A stretch of 64,000 nt of DNA from WHSW01 sp033856255 (GCA_033856255.1 JAWVFH010000028.1:62001-126000), one strand, 5' to 3'; shown: positions 16,371 to 24,421, numbered from the stretch's first letter. Translations and numbers: made by a program. Notes: a model not told the origin generated them from the sequence alone.

Positions 16371-19151
16371 ATGGATCTGCCGACGCTTCTTGGGCGCGGT
16401 GAAGAGCAGGACGTACTCAAGCGTGCGGTAACCGATGCTCGGCTGGGGTCGAGCCGCGTCGTCCTGCTCACCGGCGAGCCCGGTATCGGCAAGACGGCGC
16501 TACTCGACTGGTCGTCGGAGCTCGCGCGCTCGCAGGGCATGGAGGTGCTGTCGGCACGCGGCATCGAATCCGAGGCCGAAGCGCCATTCGGAGGGCTGCT
16601 CGAGCTGTTGCGCCCTGCCCTCGACGAGCTCGACCGGATCCCCGCCGCGCAGGCTGACGCGCTCCGAAGCGCACTCGACCTCGGTCCCACCGCCCCGCGT
16701 GACCGCTTCGTGATCGGCGCGGCCACGCTCAACCTGCTGTCCGTCCGGTCGGAGAACGCCCCGATTCTCGTCGTGGTCGATGACGCGCACTGGCTCGACG
16801 ATTCCTCGCTCGCCGCGCTGCTGTTCGCGGCCCGCCGCCTGCTCGTCGATCCGGTCGCCGTGATCTTCGCCGCTCGGAGCGGTGAGGCTCCAGCGCTGGA
16901 AGCCGCACGCCTCTCGGATCTGCGGCTCAACGGCGTCGATCCGGAGGCCGCCGCCGGAATCGTCGCCCGGCACGCCGGCAGCGCCCCCACCCGCGAAGCG
17001 GTGGAGCGGCTGGGGCGCGCTACCGCAGGCAATCCGTTGGCCTTGGTCGAGCTCTCGAGCTCGGCAGACCTCGGCGACGGGGCCGGCGATGACCTGCTCG
17101 AGATCGAGACCAGCGTCGCCGAGGTCTATGCGCGGCGCATCGAGAACCTGGCCGAGTCCACACGGCGCACGCTCGCCTTAGCGGCGGCAGAAGAATCCGG
17201 GCGGCTCGACTGGATCGGCGCGGCCGCCGACCAGCTCGGGCTGCCGCTCTTCGAGCTCGAGGCAGCCGAGCGGGTCGGGCTCATCTCGATCTCGTTCGGC
17301 TCCCTCTCCTGGCGACATCCGCTTGCGCGCTCCGCCGCCTACCGCGGGACCAGCGCCGGCGACCGGCGCGCGATGCACGCAGCACTGGCCGGCGCGGTCG
17401 GAGAGTCGGGGACGGACCGGCGTGCCTGGCACCGCGCGGCGGCGGTGCTCGGCACCGACGAGGAGGTCGCCGCCGAGCTCGAGCGCGCCGCCAAGCGCGC
17501 GCGCTCACGAAGCGCCTACGCGGCAGCCGCGACGGCGGCCACCCGCGCCGCACAGCTCAGTCCGGACGAGAACGCTCGCACACGTCGGTTGTATCTCGCA
17601 GCGGAGGCCGCCTGGCTCGGCGGCGATGCGAAACGCGCCCTCTCGAACCTCGACCTCGCGCTCTCGGACGCGACCGACACACGGATGCGCGCCGAGATCC
17701 AACATCTACGGGGACAGGCGTTGATCCGAGCCGGCGAGGTGATGGCCGCGCACGCGATCCTCATCGAGGGCGCGGAGGCGATCGAGGCGATCGACCCGAG
17801 CAAGGCTGTGGTGATGCTCGCCGAAGCCACCGATGCATGCGTCTACGCGGGCCGCCCCGAGGCCATGCTGGCGCCGGCGAGGCGAGCCCGGGAGCTACTG
17901 CCGGCCGGCGCGGGCGAGCGCGAGCGCTTCTTCGCCAGCCTCGCCCTGGGCACCGCTCTGATCTATGACGGACAGGGAGACGAGGGCACGAGCCTGCTCA
18001 GGGAGGCCGTCACCGTGCTCGAGGCATCCGACGCTCTCTCTGGCGATCCCCGACTGCTGTCGGCCGCGGCGCTCGGGCCACTATGGCTTCGCGAGGCCGA
18101 GACCGGGACTTCGCTCATCGACCGGGCGATCGAGTTGGCACGGCGCGACGGCGCCCTTGGCACCCTGCCGTTCGCGCTCGCCCTCGCGGGCCGCGACGCT
18201 GCCACCAGCGACCGCTGGGCGATCGGCCGCGGCCTCTATGAAGAAGCGATCGAGTTGGCGCGCGAAACCGATCAGGCGATGCCGCTCGCCAGCGCGCTGG
18301 CGTGGCTGGCCTCCATCCTCGCGCGCCAAGGGGAGTCGGAGGCCTCCGAGGCCTGTGCGAGCGAGGCGCTCGCCTTAGCCGAAGCGCACGGCTTGGGCCT
18401 CGTTCGAGTCTGGGGCCTCGATCCGCCGGCCGAGCTCGAACTCGCGCTCGGCCGGCTCGAGACGGCCGTCGAGAGGTTCGAGGGCAAGCGCCGCGCGCTG
18501 GCGGACCTGGGCCTCACCGACCCCGACCTCTCGCCCACTCCGGAGCTGGTGGAGGCACATGTACGTAGTGGCTCAAGCGACGGGCTGACGGCGAGCGTCA
18601 AAGAGTTCGCCGCCCAGGCGGAGGGCAAGGGTCAGCCGTGGGCGCTCGCCCGGCTCGCCCGCTGCCGGGGCCTGTTGGCCGACGCCGCCGGATTCCAGGA
18701 CGAGTTTGAAACCGCGCTTACGCTGCACGGCGCCACCCGCGATGGCTTCGAGCGGGCGCGCACGCGCCTTTGTTTCGGCGAGCGACTGCGCCGCGCCGGC
18801 CAGCGGGTGCGGGCGCGCGACCAACTCCGCGCCGCGCTCGACGCGTTCGACGGCCTCGGGGCCGCGCCGTGGGCCGAGCGCGCCCGCACCGAACTACTGG
18901 CGACCGGCGAAACCGCGCGGCGGCGGGATCCGAGCACGCTCGACGACCTCACCCCGCAAGAGCTTCAGATCGGCCTCCTCTTGGCCGGCGGCCAAACGAC
19001 GCGGGAGGCGGCGGCGAAGCTCTTCCTGAGCCCGAAGACGATCGAGTATCACCTGCGAAACGTCTACCGCAAGCTCGAGATCCACTCTCGAGACGAGCTC
19101 GCCAGGGAGCTGGCGGAGGCGGACTCCGGATCGCCACGCGGCACGGCCTGA
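16371..19151 (+). CDS. large ATP-binding LuxR-family transcriptional regulator
   Basis: 926 residues. The N-terminal STAND-type ATPase has Walker A GEPGIGKTALL and Walker B ILVVVDDAHWLDD. A long TPR-like helical middle follows, and the C-terminus is a LuxR helix-turn-helix: LTPQELQIGLLLAGGQTTRE ... FLSPKTIEYHLRNVYRKL. This is the LAL/MalT architecture of actinobacterial regulators, often linked to secondary-metabolite genes. It starts 37 bp after the fusion gene on the same strand, so control of the methyltransferase-fusion pair is likely but inferred. Confidence 0.9.
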   Translation: MDLPTLLGRGEEQDVLKRAVTDARLGSSRVVLLTGEPGIGKTALLDWSSELARSQGMEVLSARGIESEAEAPFGGLLELLRPALDELDRIPAAQADALRSALDLGPTAPRDRFVIGAATLNLLSVRSENAPILVVVDDAHWLDDSSLAALLFAARRLLVDPVAVIFAARSGEAPALEAARLSDLRLNGVDPEAAAGIVARHAGSAPTREAVERLGRATAGNPLALVELSSSADLGDGAGDDLLEIETSVAEVYARRIENLAESTRRTLALAAAEESGRLDWIGAAADQLGLPLFELEAAERVGLISISFGSLSWRHPLARSAAYRGTSAGDRRAMHAALAGAVGESGTDRRAWHRAAAVLGTDEEVAAELERAAKRARSRSAYAAAATAATRAAQLSPDENARTRRLYLAAEAAWLGGDAKRALSNLDLALSDATDTRMRAEIQHLRGQALIRAGEVMAAHAILIEGAEAIEAIDPSKAVVMLAEATDACVYAGRPEAMLAPARRARELLPAGAGERERFFASLALGTALIYDGQGDEGTSLLREAVTVLEASDALSGDPRLLSAAALGPLWLREAETGTSLIDRAIELARRDGALGTLPFALALAGRDAATSDRWAIGRGLYEEAIELARETDQAMPLASALAWLASILARQGESEASEACASEALALAEAHGLGLVRVWGLDPPAELELALGRLETAVERFEGKRRALADLGLTDPDLSPTPELVEAHVRSGSSDGLTASVKEFAAQAEGKGQPWALARLARCRGLLADAAGFQDEFETALTLHGATRDGFERARTRLCFGERLRRAGQRVRARDQLRAALDAFDGLGAAPWAERARTELLATGETARRRDPSTLDDLTPQELQIGLLLAGGQTTREAAAKLFLSPKTIEYHLRNVYRKLEIHSRDELARELAEADSGSPRGTA

Positions 19152-19160
19152 CGTACGAAA

Positions 19161-19234
19161 TCGGGGCGACTGGATTTGAACCAGCGACCGCTCGGCCCCC
19201 AGCCGAGTGCGCTACCAGACTGCGCCACGCCCCG
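19161..19234 (-). tRNA. tRNA-Pro (anticodon GGG)
   Basis: A complete cloverleaf: acceptor CGGGGCG paired with CGCCCCG, D-stem GCGC/GCGC, anticodon stem CTCGG/CCGAG around CTGGGGG, and T-loop TTCAAAT. The CCA end is not encoded. Its internal sequence is partly duplicated at 12877-12900. Confidence 0.95.
19193..19216. repeat. 24-bp direct repeat within tRNA-Pro (copy 2)
   Basis: This is the intact partner of the fragment at 12877-12900, identical over 24 bases. It spans the 5' part of the anticodon loop, the anticodon stem and half the D-arm, a known class of integration target inside tRNA genes. Confidence 0.7.
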
Positions 19235-19307
19235 TGACGAATCGCGAGTTTACGCCGTGTGGCGTGTAAATTTTACGAGCGGGACTTCTAGCCAACAGGG
19301 ACGGGGA

Positions 19308-20849
19308 ATGCATTCCGAGGCGAGGCGGCAAGCAAGGTGGGCGGCGCGGTTCGTCGCGGTCCTTGCCCCGCTCGCCATGCTGCTGGGCGGCGCGACGGAT
19401 GCGCCGGCGGCGGGCCGGGCGTACTGGACGAGCTTCGGCTCGGACTCGATCGGCTACGCCAACCTCGACGGCAGCGGCGGAGCCAACTTCAACACCGGCG
19501 GCGTCGGGATCGTGTTCCCGACCGGGATCGCCCTCGACCCCGCCGCCGGCAGGATCTACTGGACGAACCACAACAGCCCGAACTCGGCGATCAAGTTCGC
19601 CGACCTTGTGAGCGGCGGCGGCGGGACCCTGGCGACCGGCGCCGCTACCGTCGGGGACCCGAGGGGGCTGGCGGTGAATCCTGCAACTGGAACCGCCTAC
19701 TGGGCCGACCAGGCGGGCGGAGGGAAGATCAAGGTCGCGAAACTCGACGCAAGCGGGGGCGGCGTCTTGACGTCGCCCGCGATGGCTCCCGAGGGCGTCG
19801 CCCTTCGCACTTCCGGCGGCAGGATCTACTTCGCCGACGCGGGCGCCAACAAGATCTCCTTCGCGCGCTTCGACGGCACCGGAGGCGGGAACCTGGCGAC
19901 CGGAGCGGCGGCCCTGAGCGCCCCGATCGGCGTCGCGATCGACAGCTCGTCGGGTCGCATCTACTGGGCCAACAATGACAACAGCACGATCGCCTACGCG
20001 GCGCTGGACGGCAGCGGCGGAGCCACCCTCGACACCACCGGGGCGGTGGTCAACTCGCCCCACGGATTGGCGATCGACCCGACGGCTGGCCGGGTCTACT
20101 GGGCCAACCTGTCCGGGCCGATCTCCTACGCGTCGCTGAACGGCGGCGGGGGCGGGACGATCCCGATCGGCGCGGCGACTCTGCAGGGCTCGTCATTCCT
20201 CACGCTCCTCGACGTACCCGGCAACACGGCCGCTCCGGCGATCAGCGGCGGCTCCGCGCCCGGATCGGTCCTCTCCTGCTCCGACGGCCAGTGGGCGGGG
20301 AACCTTCCCGGCGCCCAGTATTTCCGCGCTCCGCGCAGCCTCGGCTACCAGTGGAGCCGCGACGGTGCCGACCTCGCCGGCGCAGTCGGCACCACGTACA
20401 CCGCCGACCTCGAGGGCGAGTACCGCTGCACGGTGACCGCCTCGAACGCGGCGGGCGCGGCCTCGCAGGCGAGCGACCCGTTCACCGTCAGCGGATCGTC
20501 GAACCCACCGCCGCCCAACCCGCCGTCGAACGAGTTCAGCTTCGGGAAGCTGAAGCGCGACACGCACGCCGGGACGGCGAAGCTGACGGTCGACGTCCCC
20601 GGCCCCGGGACGCTGGCGCTCAGCGGCAGCGGGATCGTCCGCATCCGCGACCGGGCGACGGAGCGCGCGCCGAGGCAGACGGTCGGCGCGGCGGGGTCCG
20701 TGAAGCTAAAGATCAAGGCCAGGGGGAAGGCGAGGAAGCGGCTGAAGCGCCACGGGTCCGCCAAGCTCGAAGCGAAGGTCACCTACACGCCGACCGGCGG
20801 CGACCCGAACACGCTGACGAAGAAGGTGAAGCTGATCCGCAGGCGCTGA
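19308..20849 (+). CDS. secreted YWTD-type beta-propeller protein with Ig-like tail
   Basis: 513 residues. A signal peptide (FVAVLAPLAMLLGGATDAPA) is followed by six repeats of about 45 residues beginning with a GRxYW block (RAYWTSFGSDS, RIYWTNHNSP, TAYWADQAGG, RIYFADAGAN, RIYWANNDNS, RVYWANLSGP) and each ending near a glycine-rich LDGSGG. This is the six-bladed pattern of LDL-receptor class B propellers. Residues of about 350-410 look Ig-like (two Cys in VLSCSDGQW and YRCTVTASN), then a PPPPNPP linker and a basic beta-rich tail. It is probably extracellular and binds a protein or polymer. Confidence 0.75.
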   Translation: MHSEARRQARWAARFVAVLAPLAMLLGGATDAPAAGRAYWTSFGSDSIGYANLDGSGGANFNTGGVGIVFPTGIALDPAAGRIYWTNHNSPNSAIKFADLVSGGGGTLATGAATVGDPRGLAVNPATGTAYWADQAGGGKIKVAKLDASGGGVLTSPAMAPEGVALRTSGGRIYFADAGANKISFARFDGTGGGNLATGAAALSAPIGVAIDSSSGRIYWANNDNSTIAYAALDGSGGATLDTTGAVVNSPHGLAIDPTAGRVYWANLSGPISYASLNGGGGGTIPIGAATLQGSSFLTLLDVPGNTAAPAISGGSAPGSVLSCSDGQWAGNLPGAQYFRAPRSLGYQWSRDGADLAGAVGTTYTADLEGEYRCTVTASNAAGAASQASDPFTVSGSSNPPPPNPPSNEFSFGKLKRDTHAGTAKLTVDVPGPGTLALSGSGIVRIRDRATERAPRQTVGAAGSVKLKIKARGKARKRLKRHGSAKLEAKVTYTPTGGDPNTLTKKVKLIRRR

Positions 20850-20853
20850 ACCC

Positions 20854-21387
20854 TCAGCCCTGCGGCTGGGGGTCCTTCGCGCACTCGTCGAGGCCGAGGG
20901 CGCGGGCGGCCGGATCGTTGCTGTGCGCGTTCAGGTAGGCGACCAGCGACTTGACCTGCCCGGCGTCGCCCGCCTCGGCGGCCGCCTGCAGCTCCTTCTC
21001 CTTGTCGATCGACTGCTGGGCCGCGGCCACGTAGTCGTCGAACTGCGACTGCAGGTCGGCCGGAGGGGTCAGCGCCTGGAGCTGCTCGAAGACCGGCTCG
21101 ATGATCGCGAGGCCCTGCGACGCGAAGTCGGCGATGCTCGCCGGGTCGTTCGTGGGCGGCTTCAGTCCCTCGAGCTGGGTGTTGAGGTCGGCGCAGATCG
21201 CGTTCGCCTGCGAGACGAACTCCTCCTGGCTCAGCGGCGTGCCGGAGGCACCGGTCGCCCCGCTTGCGCCGGTCGACGCCGTGGTCGAGTCGCTGCCTCC
21301 TCCACAGCCGGCGATCGCAATCGCGGCGGTCGCGCAGACGGCGGCGAGGCCAGTTGCTCGGTTTCGATCGAAGAAGGCGGCTCGCAT
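20854..21387 (-). CDS. predicted lipoprotein of unknown function
   Basis: 177 residues with a lipoprotein signal: a hydrophobic stretch ending in the lipobox IAIAGCGGG, then a low-complexity Ser/Thr/Gly/Ala linker. The mature part is helical (SQEEFVSQANAICADLNTQL, QFDDYVAAAQQSIDKEKELQ) with two cysteines (ICADL and DECAKD). Proteins of this shape are common in Solirubrobacterales without assigned function. It converges on the propeller gene with a 4-bp gap. Confidence 0.7.
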   Translation of the reverse strand: MRAAFFDRNRATGLAAVCATAAIAIAGCGGGSDSTTASTGASGATGASGTPLSQEEFVSQANAICADLNTQLEGLKPPTNDPASIADFASQGLAIIEPVFEQLQALTPPADLQSQFDDYVAAAQQSIDKEKELQAAAEAGDAGQVKSLVAYLNAHSNDPAARALGLDECAKDPQPQG

Positions 21388-21414
21388 TGCGGCGGCAGTC
21401 TAACTACGGACCAA

Positions 21415-21486
21415 AGCGGGCGACGGGACTCGAACCCGTTCTTCGAGCTTGGAAGGCTCACGTGCAACCAGTAACACTTCGCCCGC
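21415..21486 (-). tRNA. tRNA-Gly (anticodon TCC) with unusual positions 8/14/21
   Basis: The acceptor stem GCGGGCG/CGCCCGC, anticodon arm GAGC-CTTCCAA-GCTC and T-arm ACGGG-TTCGAGT-CCCGT all pair. The D-stem GTGT/GCAC pairs, but position 8 is A and positions 14 and 21 are T, where nearly all tRNAs have U8, A14 and A21. Confidence 0.9.
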
Positions 21487-21516
21487 GCGCCGCGGATGAT
21501 AGGACGGGTTCGGCGG

Positions 21517-22107
21517 TCAGCCGACGCGAAGGCCGAAGTCTGTGGTGTAGATGCCGCCGGGCTCGCCACTGCCGTCCGGGGTGCCGGCGCTGAAGCCAAC
21601 GCCGATCTCGCGGAAGGAGCTGCTGAGGATGTTGGCGCGGTGGGGTGCGCTGTTCATCCAGGCGCCGACGATTGACCGCGGCGTCCCCTGCTCGCGCATT
21701 CCCCAGGCGATGTTCTCGCCATACGCCCACCGGGTGAGGCCGCCGATCAGGTAGCCGACGTTCTGCAGCCGCGCGTCGAGATCGCTCTCGCCGCCGCAGG
21801 CGTGGTCGAAGCAGCCGGTGCCGTCCATGTGGTCGTTGTGGCGCTGGGCCGCCTTCTGAAGCTTGCTGTCGCGGTCGAGGTCGCCGAGGCCGGCCTGATC
21901 GCGCTCCTTGTTGAGGAGGCAGAGGATCGCCTTGCGGGCCTGACCCGTTCGCAGGTCGCTCGGCGGCGAGTTGCCCCACTCGTGGCAGGCGCTGGCGGCG
22001 GCGCGGGGCGCGGCCGGGCCGGCGGCGAAGGCGAGCAGCGCGAGCGCCAAGGCGAACGCGAGCCCGAGCACGAAGGGCGGCTTGCGGTAGGCGAGGCGAA
22101 CGGTCAT
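21517..22107 (-). CDS. secreted CAP-domain (SCP/PR1-like) protein
   Basis: 196 residues with a signal peptide (VLGLAFALALALLAFAAG) and a CAP domain: LLNKERDQAGL, AAQRHNDHMDGTG, the YGENIAWG block, and SIVGAWMNSAPHRANILSSS, which carries the family W-x-x-S-x-x-H-R pattern. Histidines at QRHNDH and PHRAN and the Glu of GEN are the usual CAP cavity residues. Four cysteines may form disulfides. The ATG at 22107 is preferred over a TTG 21 bp upstream. It is a paralogue of the next gene. Confidence 0.8.
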   Translation of the reverse strand: MTVRLAYRKPPFVLGLAFALALALLAFAAGPAAPRAAASACHEWGNSPPSDLRTGQARKAILCLLNKERDQAGLGDLDRDSKLQKAAQRHNDHMDGTGCFDHACGGESDLDARLQNVGYLIGGLTRWAYGENIAWGMREQGTPRSIVGAWMNSAPHRANILSSSFREIGVGFSAGTPDGSGEPGGIYTTDFGLRVG

Positions 22108-22170
22108 CGGGCTGTCAATCGACAGCAAACTTGCAGAACTTGAGGCGCCCGGACGCTTACGGACGCCTGG

Positions 22171-22773
22171 CTAGGGCGAGCGGTGTCCGAAGACGACCGC
22201 GAACGTCGCGTAGCCCTTGTCGCAGCGATCGGCGACGCGTTTTTGGGAGACGCCGACGCCGATGTCGTCGAACTCGGGGTCGAGGATGTTGACCCGGTGA
22301 TAGACGCTCGCCATCCAGTTGGCGACCATCGCCTCGGCGCTGATCCCGCAGCCGGTGTTCTCGGCGTAGCGCCAGGCGTCGGCGCCCTCGAAGTAGCCGG
22401 CGCGCAACAGGCGGGTCTCGAGGTCGACCTCGTCTGGACAGCGGTGGGCGAGGCATCCGGTGTCGACCATCGTCTTGGCGTGCCGCTGGCCGGCGGTCTG
22501 GAGGGCGTCGTTGCGGGCCAGCTTGCCGAACCCGTGAACCGCCCGTTCCTGATTGATCAGGCAGCGCACCGACTTGCGCAGGTCCTTGACGGTCGAGTCG
22601 GCGGCCGGCACGGACGCGAGCTCGCAGGTCCCGCTGCCACGCTCGACGGCGCCGAGAGCCGGGGCCCGGCTGCCGGCGAACGCGAGCGAGCCAACGGCCG
22701 CGACGCCGAGCGCCACGAGAGCCCCGACAGTCGCCACGAGGCGTCGCAATGCTGCCTTACGCGTCTGATTCAT
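22171..22773 (-). CDS. secreted CAP-domain protein (paralogue)
   Basis: 200 residues. It has a signal segment (LVALGVAAVGSLAFAG) and a CAP domain (LINQERAVHGFGKL, AGQRHAKTMVDTGCLAHRC, YAENTGC, MVANWMASVYHRVNILDPEF). The CAP tetrad His and Glu are present, and the motif is W-M-A-S-V-Y-H-R instead of the neighbour's S-A-P-H-R. It lies 63 bp upstream of the first CAP gene on the same strand, consistent with an old tandem duplication. Confidence 0.8.
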   Translation of the reverse strand: MNQTRKAALRRLVATVGALVALGVAAVGSLAFAGSRAPALGAVERGSGTCELASVPAADSTVKDLRKSVRCLINQERAVHGFGKLARNDALQTAGQRHAKTMVDTGCLAHRCPDEVDLETRLLRAGYFEGADAWRYAENTGCGISAEAMVANWMASVYHRVNILDPEFDDIGVGVSQKRVADRCDKGYATFAVVFGHRSP

Positions 22774-22777
22774 CAGT

Positions 22778-22809
22778 AAAAAAGTAGCGCGCCCCTGCCG
22801 GCGCGCTAC
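22778..22809 (-). terminator. intrinsic terminator after tRNA-Trp
   Basis: Read on the minus strand, a perfect 10-bp stem (GTAGCGCGCC / GGCGCGCTAC) with a 6-base loop is followed by six T's. It lies between tRNA-Trp and the CAP gene, so it should end the tRNA transcript. Confidence 0.75.
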
Positions 22810-22868
22810 TGGGTTCAAACCCCGGTCACTCCGCGGAGTTGCGGGATCGGCGGGTTAGGTTCAAGCAG

Positions 22869-22940
22869 CGGGGGAGCCGGGATTCGAACCCGGATTCACG
22901 GTTTTGGAGACCGCGCGTGTAGCCCTTAACTCACTCCCCC
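22869..22940 (-). tRNA. tRNA-Trp (anticodon CCA) with a weak D-arm
   Basis: The acceptor GGGGGAG/CTCCCCC, anticodon arm GCGGT-CTCCAAA-ACCGT and T-arm CCGGG-TTCGAAT-CCCGG are sound, and base numbering falls in register. The D-stem (AGTT against CACG) forms only two Watson-Crick pairs. It is either an unusual functional tRNA or a decaying copy. Confidence 0.75.
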
Positions 22941-23003
22941 GGGAGCGCCCTCAGCTTAGGCGGTGTCTGCCCGCGTTGCGCATGGTGCCATCCGACAGGT
23001 GTA

Positions 23004-23017
23004 CGAACATATGTTCG
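23004..23017. promoter_or_regulatory. LexA-like (SOS box) palindrome
   Basis: The 14-bp perfect palindrome CGAACATATGTTCG matches the CGAAC-N4-GTTCG consensus of LexA boxes in Gram-positive bacteria and actinobacteria. It overlaps the possible ATG of the HTH-LAGLIDADG gene, where bound repressor would block expression. Confidence 0.55.
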
Positions 23018-23783
23018 TGCACCGACGCTACACCGAGAGCGACTACGAGGCGGCCATGCGGCTGTTCGCCCACGGCCACGGCACCCTCAAGGTGTCCAAG
23101 CTCACGGCATCCCGAGGAGCACGGTCCGTTACTGGAGTCGACTCGACAATCCGCCCGGACAGTTCTCGCCGCCAGACTTCACCGGCTGGCGGCCGGTCGC
23201 CGAGGCGGAGGCCGCGTACTCCTATCTCCTCGGGCTATACCTGGGAGACGGCTGTCTAGAGCGATCCGGGAAGCAGCGACGCAGACTCGTCTTGACGCTG
23301 GATCAACGCTATCCGGCGATCATCGGTGAAGCCTGCCGCGCGATTGAGAGCCTGTTCGCCGGCATCCATGTCTGCCGCAACCAACGACCTGGGTGCATCG
23401 CGGTCGCCGCAACTCACGCGGCGTGGCCCCATGCTTTCCCCCAGGACGGGCCCGGGCGAAAGCACAACCGGATCATCAAGCTGGAGGATTGGCAGCGGGA
23501 TCTCTCTGCGTGCTACCCGCGCCCGCTGATCCGCGGCCTGATTCATTCGGATGGCTCCCGAGTGATCAATCGCTTCTCCACCCGCCTGCCGAGCGGACGG
23601 GTCGGAAACTACGCGTACGTGCGCTACTTCTTCACCAACTACTCAGCCGACATCCGGCGGATCTTCTGCGACCACTGCGAGCTGCTCGGAATCTGCTGGA
23701 CCCAGTCGAGCTTCAAGAACATCTCGATCTCTCATAGCGACTCGGTGGCCATCCTCGATCAGTTCGTCGGGCCGAAGGCTTGA
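23011..23783 (+). pseudogene. HTH-LAGLIDADG homing-endonuclease-like protein, frameshifted
   Basis: Two adjoining frames form one protein. The first encodes RRYTESDYEAAMRLFAHGHG then KVSKLT and should continue as a helix-turn-helix. Near 23105 the sense jumps to another frame, which reads GIPRSTVRYWSRLDNPPGQF, then the first LAGLIDADG motif YLLGLYLGDG, a central GRKHNRIIKLEDWQ block and the second motif RGLIHSDGSR, ending in VAILDQFVGPK. A one-base loss explains it. Intact relatives join HTH and LAGLIDADG in one frame and may act as regulators, not homing enzymes. GTG codons at 22963 and 23017 are alternative starts. It may be a real pseudogene or a sequencing error. Confidence 0.7.
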
Positions 23784-23885
23784 TGCCCCTGAGTGGACGC
23801 TATTCGAACCCTCGATCCGGGAGGCGATTCAGCGGCTGCACCGACTTTTGTCCTGAAGACCTAGAGGGGTTCAGGCCCTGGACCC

Positions 23886-24374
23886 TCAGAGCACGACGGT
23901 GAACCACCCGAACGACACGATCCCGGGCCGATCGCTGTTGTAGGGGAGCGTGTGCTGCTTCTTGGTCGAGCTCCAGACGTCGAGCCACCGAAGCTGGGTG
24001 TTCCTCTCCGGGCCTTCGTAAAACCACAAGCGGAGCGTGCCCGACAAGGCGCCCCTCGGCCCCTGAGCGACGACGTTGATGACGTATTCGTTGAAGACCT
24101 TGGACACGTACATCATCTCGATGCTGAACACGCACGCGTCGCTGGGGCCCACGATGCAGGCGCTCAGGTCCAGGGACCCGTTGATCTCCACCCGGTCGCC
24201 CGGGGTGAGGGGGTCATCCACTGCGTTCAGCTCACCCCCGTGGTGGCCGCATCGGCTAGTGGTGAATGGAACGGTGGGCAATTCGGCGTGCCTCCACCAG
24301 CCAGTATCCAGGGTATGGCGCGATGTCGCTTCCGCGAGAAGCAGAACCACATCCGGGTATCGCACGATCGCCAT
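23886..24374 (-). CDS. orphan hypothetical protein
   Basis: 162 residues from an internal ATG. The longer open frame would run into tRNA-Leu. It has mixed, beta-rich composition (SLDLSACIVGPSDACVF, GTLRLWFYEGPERN, QLRWLDVWSS) with a short hydrophobic start and no motif I recognise. Its base composition is less GC-rich than its neighbours and it sits between tRNA-Trp and tRNA-Leu beside the frameshifted LAGLIDADG gene, so acquisition by transfer is plausible. Whether it is expressed is uncertain. Confidence 0.4.
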   Translation of the reverse strand: MAIVRYPDVVLLLAEATSRHTLDTGWWRHAELPTVPFTTSRCGHHGGELNAVDDPLTPGDRVEINGSLDLSACIVGPSDACVFSIEMMYVSKVFNEYVINVVAQGPRGALSGTLRLWFYEGPERNTQLRWLDVWSSTKKQHTLPYNSDRPGIVSFGWFTVVL

Positions 24375-24421
24375 TTCGGGGGAGCTGGTCAGGCGGCGTA
24401 TCCCGAATGCTTGCTTGCTTA

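Noticed and set aside
14837..17032. 731-codon open frame on the minus strand across the fusion and LuxR genes
   Set aside because: It crosses two well-supported genes and its translation has no domain. It is a shadow of high-GC coding sequence.
22807..22836. T-arm-like sequence (CTGGG-TTCAAAC-CCCGG) on the + strand
   Set aside because: No acceptor, D- or anticodon arm can be found upstream in the right place, and the region is better explained by the terminator hairpin next to it.
23795..23830. ATTCGAAC block after the LAGLIDADG gene, resembling a tRNA T-loop
   Set aside because: The flanking bases do not pair as a T-stem and no other tRNA arms follow.
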